Part shown: positions 35,617 through 40,136 of the stretch, piece after piece
How the letters are laid out: every line of letters starts with the position of its first letter
Position numbering within the stretch: the first letter of the stretch is position 1
Origin: Acidobacteriota bacterium
Lineage (GTDB): Bacteria; Acidobacteriota; Blastocatellia; RBC074
Reading direction: 5' to 3'
DNA length: 40,136 bases
Assembly (NCBI GenBank): GCA_018268995.1
Contig: JAFDVL010000024.1
Span: forward strand, 1-40,136
The notes under the pieces: model-generated
Told to the model about the DNA's origin: nothing
Databases searched by the model: none
What the model saw: the letters and a program-made list of their open reading frames with translations, nothing else
Program-made: the position numbers and the translations under genes

Positions 35617-36165
35617 TTATGATTTTTTCCTGATGCCAAATTCTGTTGTTAAATATTCCACCAGCGCGGCTTTCTCTTCATCACTGACCTCTGCGCCCCA
35701 GCGCGTCATTTTCTCGACCTCGCGTGTCCAGCCTGTTTTTGACAATCGTTGTTGCTGCACCAATTCATCCTGATGGCACTTGCGACATTTCGCTTCATAG
35801 ATCGTTTTGCCCTGCGCCACCACCGCTGCATCTGGCGCGGGCGCAGGTGGCGCTGGGGGTTCTTTGGAAAAGGGCCGTTGCCCGTAGCTCGCCGTCAGGT
35901 ATTCAACCAGATGATCTTTGTCAGATTCCTGAATCTCTGCCCCCCACCGCATCATCTTTTCGACCTCGCGCGTCCAACCTGCTTTTGACAACCGCTGTTG
36001 TTGGATCAAATCATCCCCGTGACATTTCAGACATTGCGCACGCATCAGCTCTGCGCCGTGCCCCGTAGGCGCAGAATTTGACGCCATATTTGGCGCAGCA
36101 TTTTTACAGCCAATCAGCACCAACCCGATCCCTAGTCCTGCCAAAATAAGTTTGAGTCTTTGCAT
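35617..36165 (-). CDS. Diheme cytochrome c lipoprotein with two tandem domains
   Basis: The start at ATG 36165 (MQRLKLILAG) yields a lipoprotein signal with lipobox LIGC (Cys20), so the protein is anchored to a membrane facing the periplasm; 182 residues. Two cytochrome domains follow, each with CxxCH (45-49 and 127-131), joined by a Pro/Ala linker (about 102-115). The halves are near-copies (QQQRLSKxGWTREVEKMxRWGAE in both), showing a recent internal duplication. The Met in EKM is a candidate sixth heme ligand. It is next to a sulfite oxidase-type gene, where such cytochromes (SorB-like) accept the electrons. Confidence 0.88.
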   Translation of the reverse strand: MQRLKLILAGLGIGLVLIGCKNAAPNMASNSAPTGHGAELMRAQCLKCHGDDLIQQQRLSKAGWTREVEKMMRWGAEIQESDKDHLVEYLTASYGQRPFSKEPPAPPAPAPDAAVVAQGKTIYEAKCRKCHQDELVQQQRLSKTGWTREVEKMTRWGAEVSDEEKAALVEYLTTEFGIRKKS

Positions 36166-36179
36166 AAAAAATTGGAGGA

Positions 36180-36311
36180 GCCACGAATTGCTTTTGCCAC
36201 AGATTACACAGATGAACACAGATTAGAACTCACTGCAGGCAAGTAGTCTGTGTAAATCCGTGTAAATCTGTGGCTAACTCTCATTCGTGTTATTTCGTGT
36301 CAATTCGTGGC
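36180..36311. repeat. Nested word-type palindrome between cytochrome and oxidase genes
   Basis: Outer arms GCCACGAATTG (36180-36190) and CAATTCGTGGC (36301-36311) pair perfectly. Inside, GCCACAGATTACACAGAT-type words (36196-36225) face TCTGTGTAAATCCGTGT and AAATCTGTGGC (about 36247-36274). It lies between two genes of the same operon-like group. Confidence 0.75.
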
Positions 36312-36317
36312 TAAAAA

Positions 36318-37511
36318 CTACGCCTCGACGTTGACCCGCACGCGGTCAATCACGTTGTATAAATAACCCGATGGATTCCATGTTGCGACGACAGGCTGCA
36401 TCCGACCTTTGTCATCTGTTGCGCGCGCCATGACCAGAAACGATCCGACCTCAGGCGCTTTCCATTCAAACTCGAATTGCCGCCACGTGTATTTGGCCTG
36501 GTCTTTGCCGAGTTTCGCGGCCTGCCACGTTTGTCCATTGTCGAGCGAAATGTCCACTTTGGTGATGTTCGCCTCGCCTGCCCATGCGAAACCGGAAATG
36601 ATGACCGGGGTGCCAGCCTTCACTGTCGCGCCATCTTTCGGTGCGCTAATCAACGATTTGACGACCAGACCTGCGACCGGAGCCATATCTTTGGCATCTA
36701 CGGCTGTGCCTGGAGCCACGCGCTTCGTCGGGAAGCGATACGCAGTCTTGACCCAAAAGCCGTCGTTCTCTTTGTCAGCAACCGTGATTTGATTCAGCCA
36801 CTTGACGGCATACGCGCCCTCCCAGCCTGAAATCACAGCCCGCAGCGGTGCGCCGTGCAGCTTTGGCAATGGCTCGCCATTCATTTCGTAAGCCAAAATC
36901 GTGTCGGGACTCAGCGCCTTCTCAATCGGAACCTGACGAATGAAATCCGGCATTTTGCCGATGCTGATGTCCGCGCCATTCAGGTACAAGAACTTTCCGG
37001 TGGGCTTGACGCCCGCAGCTTTCAGCACATCAGCCAACCGAACGCCGCCCCATTTGGCGGTGCCGACCGCGCCTTTTTCCCATTGCACGCCCGCGACCGG
37101 TGGGTCCATAAACGCACGCCCATTGCCCGCGCATTCCAGCGTCACGGTAAGCGTTGTTTTCGGTAACTTTTTCAGGTCATCCAATGACAGCGAAAGCGGC
37201 TTGTTCACTTCGCCCTCAACCGTGAGTTTCCATTCGATTGGGTTCACATCCGGTGCGTACATGTGATGACGGACATAAAACGTATCATTCGGCGTGATCC
37301 ACGAATTCAGCAATTCCACTGGCGTTTCCAAATCTTCAGGTCGTGCCGAGCGGATGATAAGTTTTTCCTTGCCTGCAATTTTGGCAGCAGCATTTTGCGC
37401 AACAGTTTTTATGCTGCGCAGCGGCAACAACTGCGTTAAGCCAAGCGCAACGCCAGCTTGTCCAAGGCCACGCAAAAATGAACGACGACGAGACGTGGTA
37501 TTTGATTCCAT
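36318..37511 (-). CDS. Sulfite oxidase-family molybdopterin enzyme, Tat-exported
   Basis: 397 residues. A twin-arginine signal (SRRRSFLRG followed by a hydrophobic stretch) sends the folded protein to the periplasm. The Mo-binding domain has the cysteine that ligates molybdenum in LECAGNGRAF (Cys127), HGAPLRAVISGWEGAYAVKWL for pterin binding, and FYVRHH at residues 78-83 in the active-site region. The C-terminal Mo-co dimerisation domain spans about 280-395. There is no heme domain in the polypeptide, so the enzyme is of the SorA type and must pass electrons to a cytochrome; the diheme lipoprotein gene lies directly downstream. Sulfite to sulfate is the likely reaction; related enzymes can act on nitrate or other substrates. 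Confidence 0.92.
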   Translation of the reverse strand: MESNTTSRRRSFLRGLGQAGVALGLTQLLPLRSIKTVAQNAAAKIAGKEKLIIRSARPEDLETPVELLNSWITPNDTFYVRHHMYAPDVNPIEWKLTVEGEVNKPLSLSLDDLKKLPKTTLTVTLECAGNGRAFMDPPVAGVQWEKGAVGTAKWGGVRLADVLKAAGVKPTGKFLYLNGADISIGKMPDFIRQVPIEKALSPDTILAYEMNGEPLPKLHGAPLRAVISGWEGAYAVKWLNQITVADKENDGFWVKTAYRFPTKRVAPGTAVDAKDMAPVAGLVVKSLISAPKDGATVKAGTPVIISGFAWAGEANITKVDISLDNGQTWQAAKLGKDQAKYTWRQFEFEWKAPEVGSFLVMARATDDKGRMQPVVATWNPSGYLYNVIDRVRVNVEA

Positions 37512-37676
37512 AGATTTTTTGTTGAGACAGCGAATTTATATTGATGAACAGCAGGCGGGATTGTAACTGAGCTTTGAGAAGTCGCAAAGAGGGAGCAAGA
37601 GATTTTCAGATGCCCGCACGGTCGTGATACATTCTCCTTCAGTCATTGAGCCGTAACGATTCAAGCAGAAAAACTC

Positions 37677-38240
37677 ATGGAACATCCTTCAGCAAACATT
37701 ACCGGATTTCTGCTGGCGTGGGGTGAAGGTGATCCAGCAGCGCTGGAAAAATTATTGCCGCTTGTCTATGACGAATTACATCGGCTGGCGGGAGTCTATT
37801 TGCGCGGCGAACGTCCTGGTCACACATTGCAAACGACCGCACTCATCAACGAAGCCTATCTACGATTGGCCACATGGAAAAACGTGGAGTGGAAAAACCG
37901 CGCGCATTTCCTCGGCGTAGCCGCCCAGATGATGCGACGCGTGCTGGTAGATTTTGCCCGCTCGCGCCATTACGCCAAACGCGGCGGCGAGGCGCAACAA
38001 GTCGAATTTGAAGAAACCAGGGTTGCCACACCGCGCCGTGAGAACGAAATCATTGCGCTGGATGATGCACTGAACGCATTGGCAGAAATTGATGCGCGCA
38101 AATGTTTGCTAGTGGAGTTGCGTTATTTCGGCGGCTTGAGTGTAGAGGAAACTGCCGAGGTGATGCAGCTTTCATCGCGCACTGTGCTGCGCGAATGGCA
38201 AGCAGCGCGCGCATGGTTGTATCGCGAATTGAAGAGGTAG
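37677..38240 (+). CDS. ECF sigma factor of the kinase-associated group
   Basis: 187 residues. Region 2 (about 20-95: LPLVYDELHRLAGVYLRGERPGHTLQTTALINEAYLRL, then RAHFLGVAAQMMRRVLVDFAR) and region 4 (about 125-185: LVELRYFGGLSVEETAEVMQLSSRTVLREWQAARAWL) are both typical. This is the sigma-70 group found in Acidobacteria and Planctomycetes, often encoded directly before a Ser/Thr kinase gene, as here (182 bases downstream). The kinase is thought to control the sigma factor or its partners. An inverted repeat starts at its stop codon and fills the gap to the kinase gene. Confidence 0.94.
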   Translation: MEHPSANITGFLLAWGEGDPAALEKLLPLVYDELHRLAGVYLRGERPGHTLQTTALINEAYLRLATWKNVEWKNRAHFLGVAAQMMRRVLVDFARSRHYAKRGGEAQQVEFEETRVATPRRENEIIALDDALNALAEIDARKCLLVELRYFGGLSVEETAEVMQLSSRTVLREWQAARAWLYRELKR

Positions 38241-38390
38241 CCTGGGAGCGCAAGCGTCCCGCTTGCTGCGCGCGCGCAGCGACGCGCACGCCTCACAAGG
38301 CGTACTCCTCATCTTTAGCGGATTCCCTCACACGTTTGTTGGCGTCGCTATCGCGCGCAAACGGCAAGCGGGACGCTTGCGCTCCCAGGC
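38240..38390. repeat. 27-bp perfect inverted repeat with 97-base spacer
   Basis: The arms 38240-38266 and 38364-38390 are perfect complements (core TGGGAGCGCAAGCGTCCCGC). Each arm itself holds a smaller palindrome, GCAAGCG with CGCTTGC. The GC-rich spacer has alternating CG runs. The left arm starts with the last base of the sigma factor stop codon. Confidence 0.85.
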
Positions 38391-38421
38391 GCTTCGCGTC
38401 CCAAATAAAAAATAGAAACCT

Positions 38422-40116
<1,695 letters not shown>

Positions 40117-40136
40117 GGCGAACGCATCACATTTTT

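Overview
The window looks like chromosomal DNA from an acidobacterium, most likely of the Blastocatellia type. This is inferred from gene content: Hanks-type Ser/Thr kinases with a cytoplasmic kinase domain and C-terminal extension, an ECF sigma factor of the kind usually paired with such kinases, a VWA protein of the acidobacterial type, a carboxypeptidase-regulatory/beta-barrel protein, and many intergenic palindromic repeats. Most genes are ordinary chromosomal genes of moderate GC on both strands. No rRNA, tRNA, CRISPR array or transposase gene was found.

Layout. 1-1343: 5' part of a Ser/Thr kinase gene, running off the left edge. 1640-7923: PLP-dependent cysteine synthase-like enzyme, secreted alpha/beta hydrolase, large membrane protein (probably GT-C glycosyltransferase), GTP cyclohydrolase II and Maf pyrophosphatase. 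7997-12085: tetraheme cytochrome fused to a phosphoesterase-like domain, an unknown protein and an outer-membrane-type protein. 12285-18632: signalling block with a PDZ/GAF/PAS histidine kinase, a TPR protein and a degenerate HD-GYP/GAF/GGDEF protein. 18629-24434 (minus strand): HDAC-like deacetylase, secreted unknown protein, acyl-CoA thioesterase, VWA protein, FmdB zinc ribbon protein, and an aminotransferase/Lrp pair. 24715-27425: YggX-like protein, signal peptidase I, carA and ridA.

The most unusual segment is 27430-29460, an AT-rich island. It encodes a 215-residue secreted precursor whose last 45 residues carry eight cysteines in a pattern very like the myxobacterial bacteriocin fulvocin C. 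It is followed by a membrane-anchored thioredoxin-fold protein (CGVC) that is a natural candidate for handling its disulfides. The second gene is split by one extra T in a run of eight.

29464-40116: DUF58 protein and MoxR ATPase, SRAP/YedK protein, GlpD, then a minus-strand group that reads as a sulfite-handling module (YeiH-type putative sulfate exporter, diheme c-type lipoprotein, Tat-exported sulfite oxidase-family enzyme). An ECF sigma factor and a second Ser/Thr kinase with a C-terminal AAA-like domain follow; that kinase gene stops abruptly at the right edge.

The intergenic spaces hold several repeat families: two related REP-like hairpins (1541-1610, 24515-24590), a 27-bp inverted repeat (38240-38390), and four AT-rich palindromes built from short repeated words, which sit against stop or start codons. 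Both kinase genes carry a purine/pyrimidine inverted-repeat insert in the activation segment, between DFG and SPE.
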